DNA from: Blautia sp. MSJ-9
Lineage (GTDB): Bacteria; Bacillota; Clostridia; Lachnospirales; Lachnospiraceae
DNA length: 64,000 bases
Assembly (NCBI RefSeq): GCF_018919065.1
Contig: NZ_JAHLQG010000018.1
Location: 99,637-163,636 of the forward strand
Reading direction: 5' to 3'
Shown piece after piece: positions 26,046 through 34,733 of the stretch. Below the pieces are notes generated by a model. That model was not told where the DNA came from. It did no database searches and was given only the letters and a program-made list of their open reading frames with translations. The position numbers and the translations under genes were made by a program. Position 1 is the first letter of the stretch, and every line of letters begins with the position of its first letter.

Positions 26046-26147
26046 TTAAGTAGATCCTCCTTAGATTGATTTAATTGTGAAAACAATCATTCATAAAGGG
26101 GGATTTACTTCTATCTGAAATTAACAAAACAGGAAATGAGGATAAAA

Positions 26148-27152
26148 ATGGAATACACAAAACTTGGAAATACCGACATAGAGGTATCAAAATTATGCGT
26201 CGGATGCATGAGCTTCGGTAAAGCAGGCACCATGCACGACTGGACACTGGACGAAAACGACAGTGAAAAAGTAATCAGACATGCCCTTGACCTGGGCATC
26301 AACTTCTTTGATACAGCCAACGGATACTCTGCAGGAACCAGCGAAGAATACCTTGGCAGAGCCTTAAAGAAAAACATTGCACGTGACAAAGTAGTCATCG
26401 CATCCAAAGTTTACTTCAATGAGGGCAGACTTTCCCGCCCTGCCATCATGAGAGAAATCGACGGCACTCTTAGCCGTCTGGGAACAGACTATCTCGACCT
26501 TTACATCATCCACAGATTTGACTTTGAAACCCCGATCGAAGAAACCATGGAAGCACTTCATGATCTGGTAAAAGCAGGTAAAGTCAGAGCCATCGGAGCA
26601 TCTGCCATGTACGGCTATCAGTTCTACAACATGCAGCTTGCTGCAAAAGAACACGGATGGACCCAGTTCTCCACCATGGAAAACCACTACAATCTCCTCT
26701 ACCGTGAAGACGAACGTGAACTGATCCCAATCTGCAAACAGATGAATGTGTCCTTAATGCCATACAGCCCTCTTGCAGCCGGGCACCTCACAAGACCACA
26801 GTGGAACACAGACACACTGAGAAGCAAAACCGACAGAGTAGCCATGGGAAAATATGACAAAATGGAAGAGTATGACATGAAGATTGTTAACCGTGTCCAC
26901 GAACTCTCTCAGAAATACAACTGCAAAATGTCCCAGATCGCCATCGCATGGCAGTGGGCAAAAGGCATTGCCTCACCAATCATCGGAGCTACAAAAGCTT
27001 CTTACCTCGACGACGCAGTTGGTGCCCTTGATGTGAAACTTACTCCAGAAGATATTGCATATCTGGAAGAAATGTATGTTCCACATCCGATCGTAGGTGC
27101 TATCAACCACAACCCTGCACAGGGCGTGATTCTGCTGGATGAGAAGAAATAG
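26148..27152 (+). CDS. Aldo/keto reductase
   Basis: This is an NADPH-dependent aldehyde/ketone reductase with a TIM-barrel fold. The catalytic tetrad is recognisable: Asp and Tyr in FFDTANGYSAGTSEEYLG, Lys in KVVIASKVY and His in LYIIHRFD. The cofactor-binding end carries SPIIGATKASYLDDAV. I start at the ATG at 26148, which follows GAGGATAAAA; an ATG four codons earlier is possible. Length is 334 residues, normal for the family. It is the last gene of the flavodoxin/CMD-cupin/AKR group. The physiological substrate is unknown. Confidence 0.9.
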   Translation: MEYTKLGNTDIEVSKLCVGCMSFGKAGTMHDWTLDENDSEKVIRHALDLGINFFDTANGYSAGTSEEYLGRALKKNIARDKVVIASKVYFNEGRLSRPAIMREIDGTLSRLGTDYLDLYIIHRFDFETPIEETMEALHDLVKAGKVRAIGASAMYGYQFYNMQLAAKEHGWTQFSTMENHYNLLYREDERELIPICKQMNVSLMPYSPLAAGHLTRPQWNTDTLRSKTDRVAMGKYDKMEEYDMKIVNRVHELSQKYNCKMSQIAIAWQWAKGIASPIIGATKASYLDDAVGALDVKLTPEDIAYLEEMYVPHPIVGAINHNPAQGVILLDEKK

Positions 27153-27175
27153 TTTCACTATACAGAGAATATTTT

Positions 27176-27244
27176 AACCGAAACTGAGGAGCAGTTAATC
27201 GGTTATGAGCAAGTAACGAAGCGGATTACGAATATCCGATTGAC
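27176..27244 (+). repeat. Dispersed hairpin repeat, family A full copy
   Basis: This 69-bp unit has two stem-loops. The first has AACCGA outer and ACTG/CAGT inner pairing with CGGTT. The second is CGGAT/ATCCG after GAGCAAGTAACGAAG. It aligns along its length with 51413-51483. No coding frame is visible. Confidence 0.7.
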
Positions 27245-27261
27245 ACTGTATAATAATAAAT

Positions 27262-27312
27262 AAGTGGCCGTATTAATTTATTCTTACAAAATTAATGCGG
27301 CCATGATTTTTA
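27262..27312. terminator. Bidirectional terminator between AKR and the sensor kinase
   Basis: GGCCGTATTAATTT at 27266-27279 pairs with AAATTAATGCGGCC ending at 27302, followed by ATGATTTTTA. It serves both convergent genes. Confidence 0.8.
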
Positions 27313-28674
27313 TAGTAATGGCAGCCAAACTGTAGCTTTTGCACCGCAGGGAGTGTTTTGGCTAAAAAGTGTTTTTCCACCATGTGCCGCCGCGATTTGT
27401 TCGACTACATGCATTCCAAGAATGTGCGGTGTATTTTTCTGTATTTCATCAGAATTCAGCACTGCCAGAACTTCCGGCGGGTAACCTTTTCCGTTATCTG
27501 ATACTGTTATCAGGAAAAACTTTCCGTCAATGTCGGTTTTTACAGAGATTTTTACATCTTCGGAATTATGCCGTACACTGTTATTCAACAGATTTTCCAT
27601 CAATCGTCCAATCAACCCTTCATCAACAGAAATCTGCGCATGTTCAGCCTCAGCACTTTGTATCAGCGAAATCTCACATTTCTCCGCCAGTGGATTGTCG
27701 TAAAACTGCGCCGCCAGTTTCCGGATCAGCGGTCCTGCAGAGTACTCTTTCTTACGAAGCGGTTGTGCCCCATATTCCAGTTTACTTGTCAGATTCAGAT
27801 CATCAATAAGACTGCGTAGTTTCTCGCTCTGTCCGCATATTCCAGAGGCTTTCTGCCGTGCGGCATCCGGAAGTGTTTTATCCTGCATTAACTGTTCCGC
27901 CCATCCAAGGATCAGTGCCAGAGGTGTCCGCACATCATGACTGACACCTGCAATCCACTGCGTTCTCGTATCATCTCTCCGCACAAGCATTTCATTCCTC
28001 TTCTGAAGATGAGAACTTGTCTGATTTAGTTTCTCAGCCAATTCCCCTGTAAATCCATTTGTCGGAAGCTGTACAGTCTGTCCGTCAGCCAGTGCATCCA
28101 GTCCTGCAGCAACTGTTTCCAGTCGTTTCGTTCCCCTCCATCCCAGCCAGAGGCAGAAAAGCAGTCCTGCAAACAATAATACAAGAACTACTACAGGAAG
28201 ATTGTGTACCATACTGAGCAAAAGAGCTGGAGTACTGTAGAAATTATATTTCCACAGACTCCCCTTTGGAAGCCCGATTACAAACATCCCATAATCTTTT
28301 GTCTGACAGAACACAGGGTAATCATCCAGATACCAGCGAGTAAAATTGGCGATATCATTGACCGTGTAATGCCTATTCAGTTCAGATGGAAGCTGATAAT
28401 CCCATTTAACATTTCCGTTATTATCCAGCACCATGCACCACGCATATCCATCCATCCATTCCTGCGGGGTATGCTGCGAGCCAAAAACAAGCCCGTCTTT
28501 TGTTTTAATCATAGAATCAGCAATATCACTGAATGTATACTCCCTTTGCGGCAGATAAGTCGCCTCATACCAGATCGTCCATCCCAGAAAACCAATACCT
28601 GAAACGAATAATAGCATTACAAATCCAACTGCAGCCAGTACGTATCTGCGGATCAGACGTACAAAAGTTTTCAT
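27310..28674 (-). CDS. Sensor histidine kinase (lantibiotic-type, SpaK/NisK-like context)
   Basis: This is a membrane sensor kinase of 454 residues. A helix at about residues 12-32, an extracellular ~125-residue sensor region, a second helix near 160-180 and a HAMP-like linker lead to HisKA with the phospho-His in GVSHDVRTPLALILGWAEQL. HATPase_c follows, with N-box LLNNSVRHN and G1 DNGKGYP. It follows the response-regulator gene on the minus strand with a gap of 103 bases. The divergent ABC cassette resembles lantibiotic self-protection transporters, so this pair probably senses a cell-wall-active peptide. The signal itself is inferred from context. Confidence 0.88.
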   Translation of the reverse strand: MKTFVRLIRRYVLAAVGFVMLLFVSGIGFLGWTIWYEATYLPQREYTFSDIADSMIKTKDGLVFGSQHTPQEWMDGYAWCMVLDNNGNVKWDYQLPSELNRHYTVNDIANFTRWYLDDYPVFCQTKDYGMFVIGLPKGSLWKYNFYSTPALLLSMVHNLPVVVLVLLFAGLLFCLWLGWRGTKRLETVAAGLDALADGQTVQLPTNGFTGELAEKLNQTSSHLQKRNEMLVRRDDTRTQWIAGVSHDVRTPLALILGWAEQLMQDKTLPDAARQKASGICGQSEKLRSLIDDLNLTSKLEYGAQPLRKKEYSAGPLIRKLAAQFYDNPLAEKCEISLIQSAEAEHAQISVDEGLIGRLMENLLNNSVRHNSEDVKISVKTDIDGKFFLITVSDNGKGYPPEVLAVLNSDEIQKNTPHILGMHVVEQIAAAHGGKTLFSQNTPCGAKATVWLPLL

Positions 28675-28777
28675 GCTAATCCTCCTTTTACATCCGAATT
28701 TCTTGTTTCCGTGTTGTCATCAATTGTTATAGATAAAAAATTTATTCTGTAAAATTATCTAACAAGTCCATTTGTCA

Positions 28778-29482
28778 TTACACCAGTTTATACCCAATTC
28801 CGCGTACAGTAAGAAGAAACTTAGGTGTACTCGGATGTTCTTCCAGTTTCTGCCTCAAATGACGGATATGCACACCAAGACTGTTCTCATAACCATAATA
28901 ATCCGCACCCCACACAGCCGAACAAAGTGCATCAAAAGTCACAAGATGCCCACGGTTCTCCGCCAGTTTACATAAAAGTGCCAGTTCTGTAGCCGTCAAA
29001 GCAGTACTGCTTCCGTCTGGCATCGTAACAAGTGCATCATTCAGATCCACACTTCTTTCACCTAATTTCAGTGTTTTCTTCCCTGCATCTGCAAGTTCAG
29101 CACGATAAGAGCGTTGCAGGATATGCTGAATCCGGAGAAGCAATTCCTGCATCAGAAAAGGCTTCGTCAGGTAATCATCTGCGCCAAGCCCAAGCCCGAA
29201 CAGCCGGTCCGCATCTGCATCCCGTGCAGAGAGAAACAGAGCCGGGATATCCGCCTCCGCCCGCAGGCTACGAAAAAGAGAAAAGCCATCTCCATCCGGA
29301 AGATTGATATCCAGGATCATCAGCTCGGGTCTTTCTGCAGCAAATACTTTTCTGGCTTCCGCGCAGTTTTTTGCAGTCTGAATATGGCAGTAACCGGCTC
29401 CGGATAGCTGTTCACAGAGCAGGTGAAGTAAGTCGGTATTGTCATCTACGATCAGAATCCGAACTTCATAAATACTATTCAT
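28778..29482 (-). CDS. OmpR-family response regulator
   Basis: The receiver domain (residues 1-120) has the phospho-acceptor Asp in LMILDINLPDGDG, the acidic pair in IVDDNTD and the switch Lys in YLTKPF. A winged helix follows (FDALCSAVWGADYYGYENSLGVHIRHLRQKL), ending in a typical LLTVRGIGYKLV. Length is 234 residues. It partners the downstream histidine kinase and is divergent from the ABC cassette at 29907. Phased TTAAG repeats in the shared intergenic region are candidate binding sites. Confidence 0.92.
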   Translation of the reverse strand: MNSIYEVRILIVDDNTDLLHLLCEQLSGAGYCHIQTAKNCAEARKVFAAERPELMILDINLPDGDGFSLFRSLRAEADIPALFLSARDADADRLFGLGLGADDYLTKPFLMQELLLRIQHILQRSYRAELADAGKKTLKLGERSVDLNDALVTMPDGSSTALTATELALLCKLAENRGHLVTFDALCSAVWGADYYGYENSLGVHIRHLRQKLEEHPSTPKFLLTVRGIGYKLV

Positions 29483-29550
29483 AATTCTATGCCTCTTTCT
29501 ATTTTATTTTCGAAGATTGCTATAGTCTAATCAGATAACTTCCCTGCTTT

Positions 29551-29600
29551 AACCGAATCAAGTAAGCACTTTGCTTCGATTGTGAAAAGCAAAAAAGCAA
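29551..29600 (+). repeat. Dispersed intergenic repeat, family B copy 2
   Basis: It starts AACCGAATCAAGTAAGCACT and continues TTGCTTCGATTGTGAAAAGC. The first 16 bases are identical to 20507-20522 and the later part is similar. It lies in the 424-bp gap between the divergent regulator and ABC genes. Confidence 0.6.
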
Positions 29601-29668
29601 CAGGCGACAGTTAAGATTTGCTTTACTATAACACATTTAAAAACTCTCCAGTCGGAAAATCCGAAATC

Positions 29669-29706
29669 TTAAGGGAAAATTAAGCCTGGATTCGGAGGGG
29701 ATTAAG
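29669..29706 (+). promoter_or_regulatory. Helically phased TTAAG repeats upstream of the ABC cassette
   Basis: TTAAG occurs at 29669, 29680 and 29702, i.e. 11 and 22 bp apart, so all lie on one face of the helix; another is at 29611. Direct repeats spaced one turn apart are the usual layout for OmpR-family regulators. They lie about 200 bp ahead of the first ABC gene and close to the regulator's own promoter side. No convincing -35/-10 pair was located, and the rest of the gap (29483-29906) holds no gene I can support. Confidence 0.45.
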
Positions 29707-29906
29707 GCAGCAGGTGTAATCTGAGTGTGTTCCGAAAAAGTTATTGTTTACACGCTGTTATTCTTTGAAGTGTTTTCATATGGATGTGGCAAAATTCCGG
29801 GATGTACGGCGAAAATTTATGCGATTAGTATAAAATCTGCATATCTCAAAATGTATTGCTATGAAATAAACAATAACTGGAAAAACGAATTAAAGGAGAG
29901 GATATC

Positions 29907-30830
29907 ATGAAAAATGTTATTGAAACTCATAATCTCTGTAAAAGTTATCACGGACGAATGGTAGTGGACAATCTAAATTTGAACGTCCTGCAGGGCAGCG
30001 TTTACGGCTTCATAGGACCAAACGGCGCCGGAAAATCTACCAGTATGAAAATGCTACTTGGACTGACACACCCCACCAGTGGCAGTGTGAAACTGCTGAA
30101 CCAGACAATGAATGAAGAGAATCGCATAGCCTTACTGCGCCAGACAGGCAGTCTGATTGAATCTCCATCCGGTTATCTGCATCTGACAGCAAAGGAGAAT
30201 CTCTCAATCATCGCAGAATTGAAGGGGATTTCCCATAAAGACATCGACAGAGTACTGGAAATCGTGAAATTAACTGCCGATGCCAACCGAAAAGTTGGCC
30301 AGTATTCTCTTGGAATGAAACAGCGTCTCGGCATTGCCATGGCACTCCTTGGAAAACCAAGACTGCTGATTTTGGACGAACCCACCAATGGCCTCGATCC
30401 CGCAGGAATTCAGGAAATGCGCAGTCTCATTGCCTCCATGCCGGATCGTACCGGAGCAACGATTCTGATTTCTAGCCATCTGCTCAGTGAAATGGAACAG
30501 ATGGTCACTCAGGTTGGAATCCTAAATCACGGCAAAATGTTATTCGAGGGACCACTCCAGGAACTCCAGAAACACAGCCATGGAAATATCCAGCTAAAGG
30601 TATTAGACGTACCAAAAAGCATCGAGGTACTGAACCGTCAGGGAATCCGCACCACAATGATGCAGCAGCCCAATCTCCTGGAATTGCCGCCGTTATCAGA
30701 TGAAATTCTGGCGGTTCTTGTCAGAGACCTTGCGGAAAGTGGAGCCGGAGTTGTGGGACTCACTACTCAGACCAAAAGTCTGGAAGAAATTTTCCTCAGT
30801 CTGACCCAAAGCAGCGGGGAGGTGGCATAA
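29907..30830 (+). CDS. Lantibiotic/bacitracin-protection ABC transporter ATP-binding protein
   Basis: This is the ATPase of an exporter of the BcrA/LanF class that protects cells from lantibiotics or bacitracin. Motifs include Walker A GPNGAGKST (about 39-47), signature YSLGMKQRLGIAMAL, Walker B LLILDEPTNGLDP and ISSHLLSEME. The C-terminal ~80 residues (KVLDVPKSIEVLNRQGI...) are typical of this class. An AAGGAG site precedes the ATG. The operon runs ATPase-permease-permease without lantibiotic biosynthetic genes, so this looks like a resistance rather than producer-immunity module. Confidence 0.88.
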   Translation: MKNVIETHNLCKSYHGRMVVDNLNLNVLQGSVYGFIGPNGAGKSTSMKMLLGLTHPTSGSVKLLNQTMNEENRIALLRQTGSLIESPSGYLHLTAKENLSIIAELKGISHKDIDRVLEIVKLTADANRKVGQYSLGMKQRLGIAMALLGKPRLLILDEPTNGLDPAGIQEMRSLIASMPDRTGATILISSHLLSEMEQMVTQVGILNHGKMLFEGPLQELQKHSHGNIQLKVLDVPKSIEVLNRQGIRTTMMQQPNLLELPPLSDEILAVLVRDLAESGAGVVGLTTQTKSLEEIFLSLTQSSGEVA

Positions 30831-30831
30831 G

Positions 30832-31584
30832 ATGACGGGAACTTTTCACATAGAAATACAAAAAGCCCACCGCCGTCATGACATATGGATCTGCCTGTTG
30901 GTTTCCATGATCATGGTAGTGTGGGTAGGAGGTCTGTCACCGTCTGTCCCGGACGAACTGGCAAATGCATACAGTGCACTGTTTTACAGTATTCCTGTTA
31001 TCAATTCTATTATATTGCCAGTGTTTATGGCATTGCTTGCCAGTCGATTGTGGGACATGGAAATAAAAGGAAATACCACAAAACTTCTCTATACGTTACA
31101 GAGTCGCCGGAGCCTGTTTAAAGGAAAAGTTATATTTGGCGTTATGGAAATTTTTCTGACGGTGTTTATGGAAATGGGAGCTGTTCTTTTACTGGGAAAA
31201 ATACATGGTTATACAGAAACTTTTCCGGCAGGACAGTTTATTTATCTGGCAGTCTGCACGACAGCAGCAGGACTAATGCTTTTCTTTTCTGAATTTTTTA
31301 TTATGCTGATATGGAACAATCCGCTTCCGGCACTTTGCGTAGGAATCGTAGGGGCATTGTTAGGACTGTTCTCAGCATTTATGCCGCCGATTGTCAGTTA
31401 CTTTGTGCCATGGGGATATTTTATTCCGTTAAGTTCTTATGAAGTTGCAAAATGGGATCAGGCTACACATACAGTGACTTATGGAACCCGAAGTTTTAAC
31501 TGGGGACTACTGGCATTTACATTTGCTCTGGCAGCATTATTTTTTTATGCGTCATGGCGCAGAGTACAGAAACAGGAGGTGTGA
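30832..31584 (+). CDS. ABC permease subunit, lantibiotic protection type (MutE/EpiE-like)
   Basis: This membrane subunit of 250 residues has about six helices. The opening TFHIEIQKAHRRHDIWICLLVSM and the conserved WDMEIKGNTTKLLYTLQSRRSLFKGKV loop are typical of the E-type subunits in lantibiotic immunity exporters. It starts one base after the ATPase stop, with GGGAGG within the end of the ATPase gene, and the next permease follows two bases on, so translation is coupled. Confidence 0.85.
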   Translation: MTGTFHIEIQKAHRRHDIWICLLVSMIMVVWVGGLSPSVPDELANAYSALFYSIPVINSIILPVFMALLASRLWDMEIKGNTTKLLYTLQSRRSLFKGKVIFGVMEIFLTVFMEMGAVLLLGKIHGYTETFPAGQFIYLAVCTTAAGLMLFFSEFFIMLIWNNPLPALCVGIVGALLGLFSAFMPPIVSYFVPWGYFIPLSSYEVAKWDQATHTVTYGTRSFNWGLLAFTFALAALFFYASWRRVQKQEV

Positions 31585-31586
31585 TC

Positions 31587-32321
31587 ATGTTGAAACGTTG
31601 CATTATTGCAGAAAATCGTAAACTTCATGCATCCCCGATCTGGGTGATGTTCTTTCTTCTTCCGATCATTTCTGCCGGATACGGAACCTTTAACTATCTG
31701 CAGAATTTAGAGATACTGAAAGACAAATGGTACAGTCTCTGGACTCAGCACACCTTGTTTTATTCCATGTTTTTCTTCCCTGCCATGGTCGCCGTCTATG
31801 CGGCATACCTCTGGCGTCTGGAACATCTGGGTCACAACTGGAATATCATCATGGCAAGTCCGGTGAAACCGTTGGATCTGTTTGCTGCAAAATTTGTAGT
31901 CGTAGCAAAACTGGCTCTGTTGACACACGGATTTGTATTCTTATTGTACACATTCTGCGGCAAAACATTCGCCCATCTCCCCGGATGGCCGCCCATAGAA
32001 CTGTCATTTTTTCTTTTACGCGGCGCTCTGGGAGCTCTCGCAGTCATCGCCGCCCAACTCGTCCTGTCCATGCTCATCCGCAGCTTCGCCGTTCCGGTAT
32101 TCCTAGCCCTAATCGGAGGCATCTCCGGCATCCTTGCCAGTTCCAAAGGCTTTGCCCTGCTCTGGCCCTACTCACTGATGCAGGCTGGCATGAACGCCAA
32201 CAAAAGCAAAGATGTACTGGACGGAGGATATGGACTATTCATTGCCAGTTGCGTGATCTGGTTGATCGCGATGTTCATACTGGCAGACATTCTTCTGAAG
32301 AAAAAAGACGTCCGGGCATAA
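31587..32321 (+). CDS. ABC permease subunit, lantibiotic protection type (MutG-like)
   Basis: This is the second permease, 245 residues from the ATG at 31587, which has AGGAGG upstream; an earlier in-frame start overlapping the previous gene is less likely. It shows six hydrophobic segments and the G-type opening LKRCIIAENRKLHASPIWVMFFLLPI, with LEHLGHNWNIIMASPVKPLDLFAAKF as the ATPase-facing loop. It completes the ATPase-E-G set. Base composition in its 3' third is richer in C than its neighbours, a possible sign of transfer. Confidence 0.85.
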   Translation: MLKRCIIAENRKLHASPIWVMFFLLPIISAGYGTFNYLQNLEILKDKWYSLWTQHTLFYSMFFFPAMVAVYAAYLWRLEHLGHNWNIIMASPVKPLDLFAAKFVVVAKLALLTHGFVFLLYTFCGKTFAHLPGWPPIELSFFLLRGALGALAVIAAQLVLSMLIRSFAVPVFLALIGGISGILASSKGFALLWPYSLMQAGMNANKSKDVLDGGYGLFIASCVIWLIAMFILADILLKKKDVRA

Positions 32322-32326
32322 AACCA

Positions 32327-32372
32327 AAATGCCACCGCATTGATTTAACATATGTCAATGCGGTGACATTTT
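32327..32372. repeat. CACCGCATTG hairpin repeat, copy 1
   Basis: AAAATGCCACCGCATTGA (32327-32344) pairs with TCAATGCGGTGACATTTT (32355-32372). It lies at the convergent junction of the ABC operon and the nuclease gene and may act as a terminator. Related hairpins with the same CCGC-CATTG stem are at 33943, 35922 and 40836. Confidence 0.75.
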
Positions 32373-32393
32373 GCTATCTGATATTTCAACTAA

Positions 32394-33233
32394 TTAGTTG
32401 TTTGTGATAATTGTCTGACGATATTTCTCACGTTTATCCTCCGGAACTTCCAGAGCGTTCATTGCCTGGTCAATCGTCCAACTCATATTTTTCATAAGTT
32501 TTTTGATGGAGTCGGTCTGGTTGAGTTCGATACCTTTTTCAATACCCTTTTCCATTCCTTCATCCATTAACATCTGCCCAAGTCTGGTCATGCGCATTAC
32601 CTCCTTAATCTCATCTAACTCAGCCTTATCCAAAAACTTATCAGCCAGTGTATACAACATAGCCGTTGCTTTTTCAGCACTCAGTTCAATATTTGGCTTT
32701 GCCAGACTAATAGCTTCTTTAAACATATCCTTGCGGCTCATCTTTCCGGACATCAATGGTGTCAGAGAAAGAGCAGCGTAATCATCTTCAGTAAAAGCTT
32801 CACCGTTATCCTGCTTCTGTTTTAACTTCTGGAATACTTCATCTGCATTCTTATCTTTCAGATAAATTGGTTGAACCCTGTAAGTATATAACCCACAGTC
32901 CAGCTCTGACTTTACATTGGTAATCCCACCAGAATAAATGACGTAGGTAATTACTTTCTTTCCTGTCTTGTTGGAATACACTGCATCATAAGCATGAAAT
33001 CTGCGCAAATCGGCTTCTTTTTTATCCGTGGTCTGAAATTCCGTATGTACATAGAAACCACCAGTAGTCAAAAAAGTAAAGTCCATATACAAAGAATGAA
33101 TTGTCAGTTCTACCAGCTCTGTAGGACCAATTTCTTCATACTGATAATCAATCCCAAGTGTCTTCAGAATTGTATTCCGAAAATAGTCAAAGCCCATCTT
33201 CATAACAGCATCTTCTTGTTTAGTGTTTGCCAT
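32394..33233 (-). CDS. Rpn-like PD-(D/E)XK nuclease-family protein
   Basis: This 279-residue protein belongs to the large group annotated as Rpn recombination-promoting nuclease or PD-(D/E)XK transposase-like proteins. The nuclease core is at the N-terminus: LTIHSLYMDF followed by GGFYVHTEFQTTDKKEADLRRFHAYDA, where E-x-Q is the usual catalytic signature. A helical C-terminal region has GMEKGIEKGIELNQ repeats and ends IDQAMNALEVPEDKREKYR. In Rpn proteins such tails are variable. A truncated second copy lies 3 kb away in the same direction. Its function in this organism is unknown; a role in recombination or phage defence is family-level knowledge only. Confidence 0.8.
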   Translation of the reverse strand: MANTKQEDAVMKMGFDYFRNTILKTLGIDYQYEEIGPTELVELTIHSLYMDFTFLTTGGFYVHTEFQTTDKKEADLRRFHAYDAVYSNKTGKKVITYVIYSGGITNVKSELDCGLYTYRVQPIYLKDKNADEVFQKLKQKQDNGEAFTEDDYAALSLTPLMSGKMSRKDMFKEAISLAKPNIELSAEKATAMLYTLADKFLDKAELDEIKEVMRMTRLGQMLMDEGMEKGIEKGIELNQTDSIKKLMKNMSWTIDQAMNALEVPEDKREKYRQTIITNN

Positions 33234-33350
33234 GAGGCACTCCTTTAATTGGTTAAGTATAGTCCTCGTTTGTGCCTTGAAAATGTCTTCGGTTGTTCTT
33301 TTATCTTTTTATCATTTGTAAGGATTTCCAATTGTCCTCCTTTATATGTT
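33234..33350 (-). repeat. Duplicated upstream region of the nuclease gene
   Basis: About 110 bases upstream of the intact nuclease gene are closely matched by 36573-36695 upstream of the broken copy (shared GTTAAGTATAGTC, GAAAATGTCTTCGGTTGTT, TATCATTTGTAAGGATTTCC). So the duplication includes the promoter. The rest of the 306-bp gap to 33539 is AT-rich and I see no gene in it. Confidence 0.7.
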
Positions 33351-33539
33351 TATCTTATCAGAAAACATCATACTTCACCATACAACAATTATGAAAAAAC
33401 ACTTAAATTTTTATTCTATTCTATTGCTTGTCTTGAAAAATATTTTACAAATTCGCTTTGTTCTATATTCTTACGATACTTTTACCAGATAGTATGCTAT
33501 ACTTAGACCAACAAAAATGAATGCGAAAGGAGAGCTGCT

Positions 33540-33911
33540 ATGTTTTATATATTTAACGTTTTGTTTTCAATAATATTTTTCTGTATTTTGGGCTTAATAA
33601 TCTATAATATTGCGAAAAACATAAGTACATGGAACCAAAATAATCATTCAGAAAGACTTACAGTTCCAGCAAAAATCGTTGCAAAACGAACTAAAGTTTC
33701 GCAGCATCAGCAGCCTAATGCAGGAGATCCAACCGGAGCACACGGATTTACTGTTATGTCATCTACTTCTTACTATGTAACCTTTGAACTGGAAAATGGC
33801 GAACGGATGGAACTGTCAGTGAAAGGACCGGAATATGGGATGTTAGCAGAGGGAGACATCGGAACATTAAGCTATCAGGGAACAAGATATCTTGGATTTG
33901 AACGGAAATAA
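33540..33911 (+). CDS. DUF2500 family membrane protein
   Basis: This 123-residue protein has one N-terminal helix (residues ~4-25), then a soluble part matching DUF2500: RLTVPAKIVAKRTKVSQHQQ, SSTSYYVTFELENGERMELSV and EGDIGTLSYQGTRYLGFER. The function of the family is unknown; it is widespread in Firmicutes and enterobacteria. AAGGAGAG precedes the ATG. It is probably monocistronic, ended by a hairpin at 33943. Confidence 0.88.
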   Translation: MFYIFNVLFSIIFFCILGLIIYNIAKNISTWNQNNHSERLTVPAKIVAKRTKVSQHQQPNAGDPTGAHGFTVMSSTSYYVTFELENGERMELSVKGPEYGMLAEGDIGTLSYQGTRYLGFERK

Positions 33912-33942
33912 AAGAGATTAAGTTCACAATACATTAATTTAG

Positions 33943-33989
33943 AAATCACCGCCGCATTGATTGATGAGACAATGTGACGGTGGTTTTTT
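33943..33989 (+). repeat. CACCGCCGCATTG hairpin repeat, copy 2 (terminator of the DUF2500 gene)
   Basis: ATCACCGCCGCATTG (33945-33959) pairs imperfectly with CAATGTGACGGTGGT, followed by TTTTTTA. It has a clear terminator shape and belongs to the same hairpin family as 32327, 35922 and 40836. The following stretch to 34166 is AT-rich with no gene. Confidence 0.75.
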
Positions 33990-34166
33990 ATAAGAAAACT
34001 GCCCATTTTTCCAGTTAGAAATTATGAAAAGACAGGTTGACTTTTCGACAGTACATTGTTTACTCTGAAAAAAAGAAAAATTTTTCATTAAAACTGCAAC
34101 TTCACACCCACAAAATCCGTCTTATTTTATGAAAACATAAATAAAAGAAATGCGAGGTGAAAAAAA

Positions 34167-34733
34167 GTGGAAGATACAGCAATCATCAACCTGTATTTTG
34201 ACAGATCAGAAGAAGCCATACAAGCAACTGCGCAAAAATATGGCAGGTACTGCTTCGGTATCGCCTGGAATGTCCTGTATGACAAAGAAGACTCCGACGA
34301 ATGCGTCAATGATACCTGGCTAGTCACATGGAACTCCATACCGCCAAGAAAACCAACAATCCTGTCTGCCTTTCTTGGAAAAATAACCCGAAATCTGGCA
34401 ATAGACTGTTTTCGCAGGAAAAAAGCTGCAAAGCGGTCTGCAGACCACGTATCAGAATTATGCAAAGAACTGGAAGAAATAGAAGATGCAACCGCGTACT
34501 CTTTAAATGATGAGATTCAACGAAAAGAGATTTTAGAAATCCTTGAAAAATTCTTGGATTCCCTGAAACAAGGTGACCGTGACATCTTCATCCGGCGCTA
34601 CTGGTATATGGACAGCATCAGCGAAATTTCAGCCCGTCATGGAATTTCAGAAAGCAGAGTCAAATCCAGCCTCTATCGAAGCAGAAAGAAATTATGGGAA
34701 AGGGTGAAGCATTTATATGGAAAAAGGATTTAA
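34167..34733 (+). CDS. Sigma-70 family RNA polymerase sigma factor (ECF-like)
   Basis: This 188-residue sigma factor has only regions 2 and 4. Region 2 includes CVNDTWLVTWNSIPPRKPTILSAFLGKITRNLAIDCFRRKKA. Region 4 includes DIFIRRYWYMDSISEISARHGISESRVKSSLYRSRKKL. GAGGTGAAAAAA precedes an ATT/GTG-type start; the start given here is the GTG of ...AAAGTGGAAGAT. The anti-sigma gene overlaps its end by 17 bases, the usual arrangement for a sigma factor held inactive by a membrane partner. Confidence 0.9.
   Translation: MEDTAIINLYFDRSEEAIQATAQKYGRYCFGIAWNVLYDKEDSDECVNDTWLVTWNSIPPRKPTILSAFLGKITRNLAIDCFRRKKAAKRSADHVSELCKELEEIEDATAYSLNDEIQRKEILEILEKFLDSLKQGDRDIFIRRYWYMDSISEISARHGISESRVKSSLYRSRKKLWERVKHLYGKRI

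Noticed and set aside
29725..29910. 61-codon frame running into the lantibiotic-protection ATPase gene
   Set aside because: It has no ribosome site or recognisable sequence and lies within a likely control region.
33249..33506. 85-codon open frame between the nuclease and DUF2500 genes
   Set aside because: It overlaps the duplicated nuclease upstream region, is not preserved in the second copy and has no start site.
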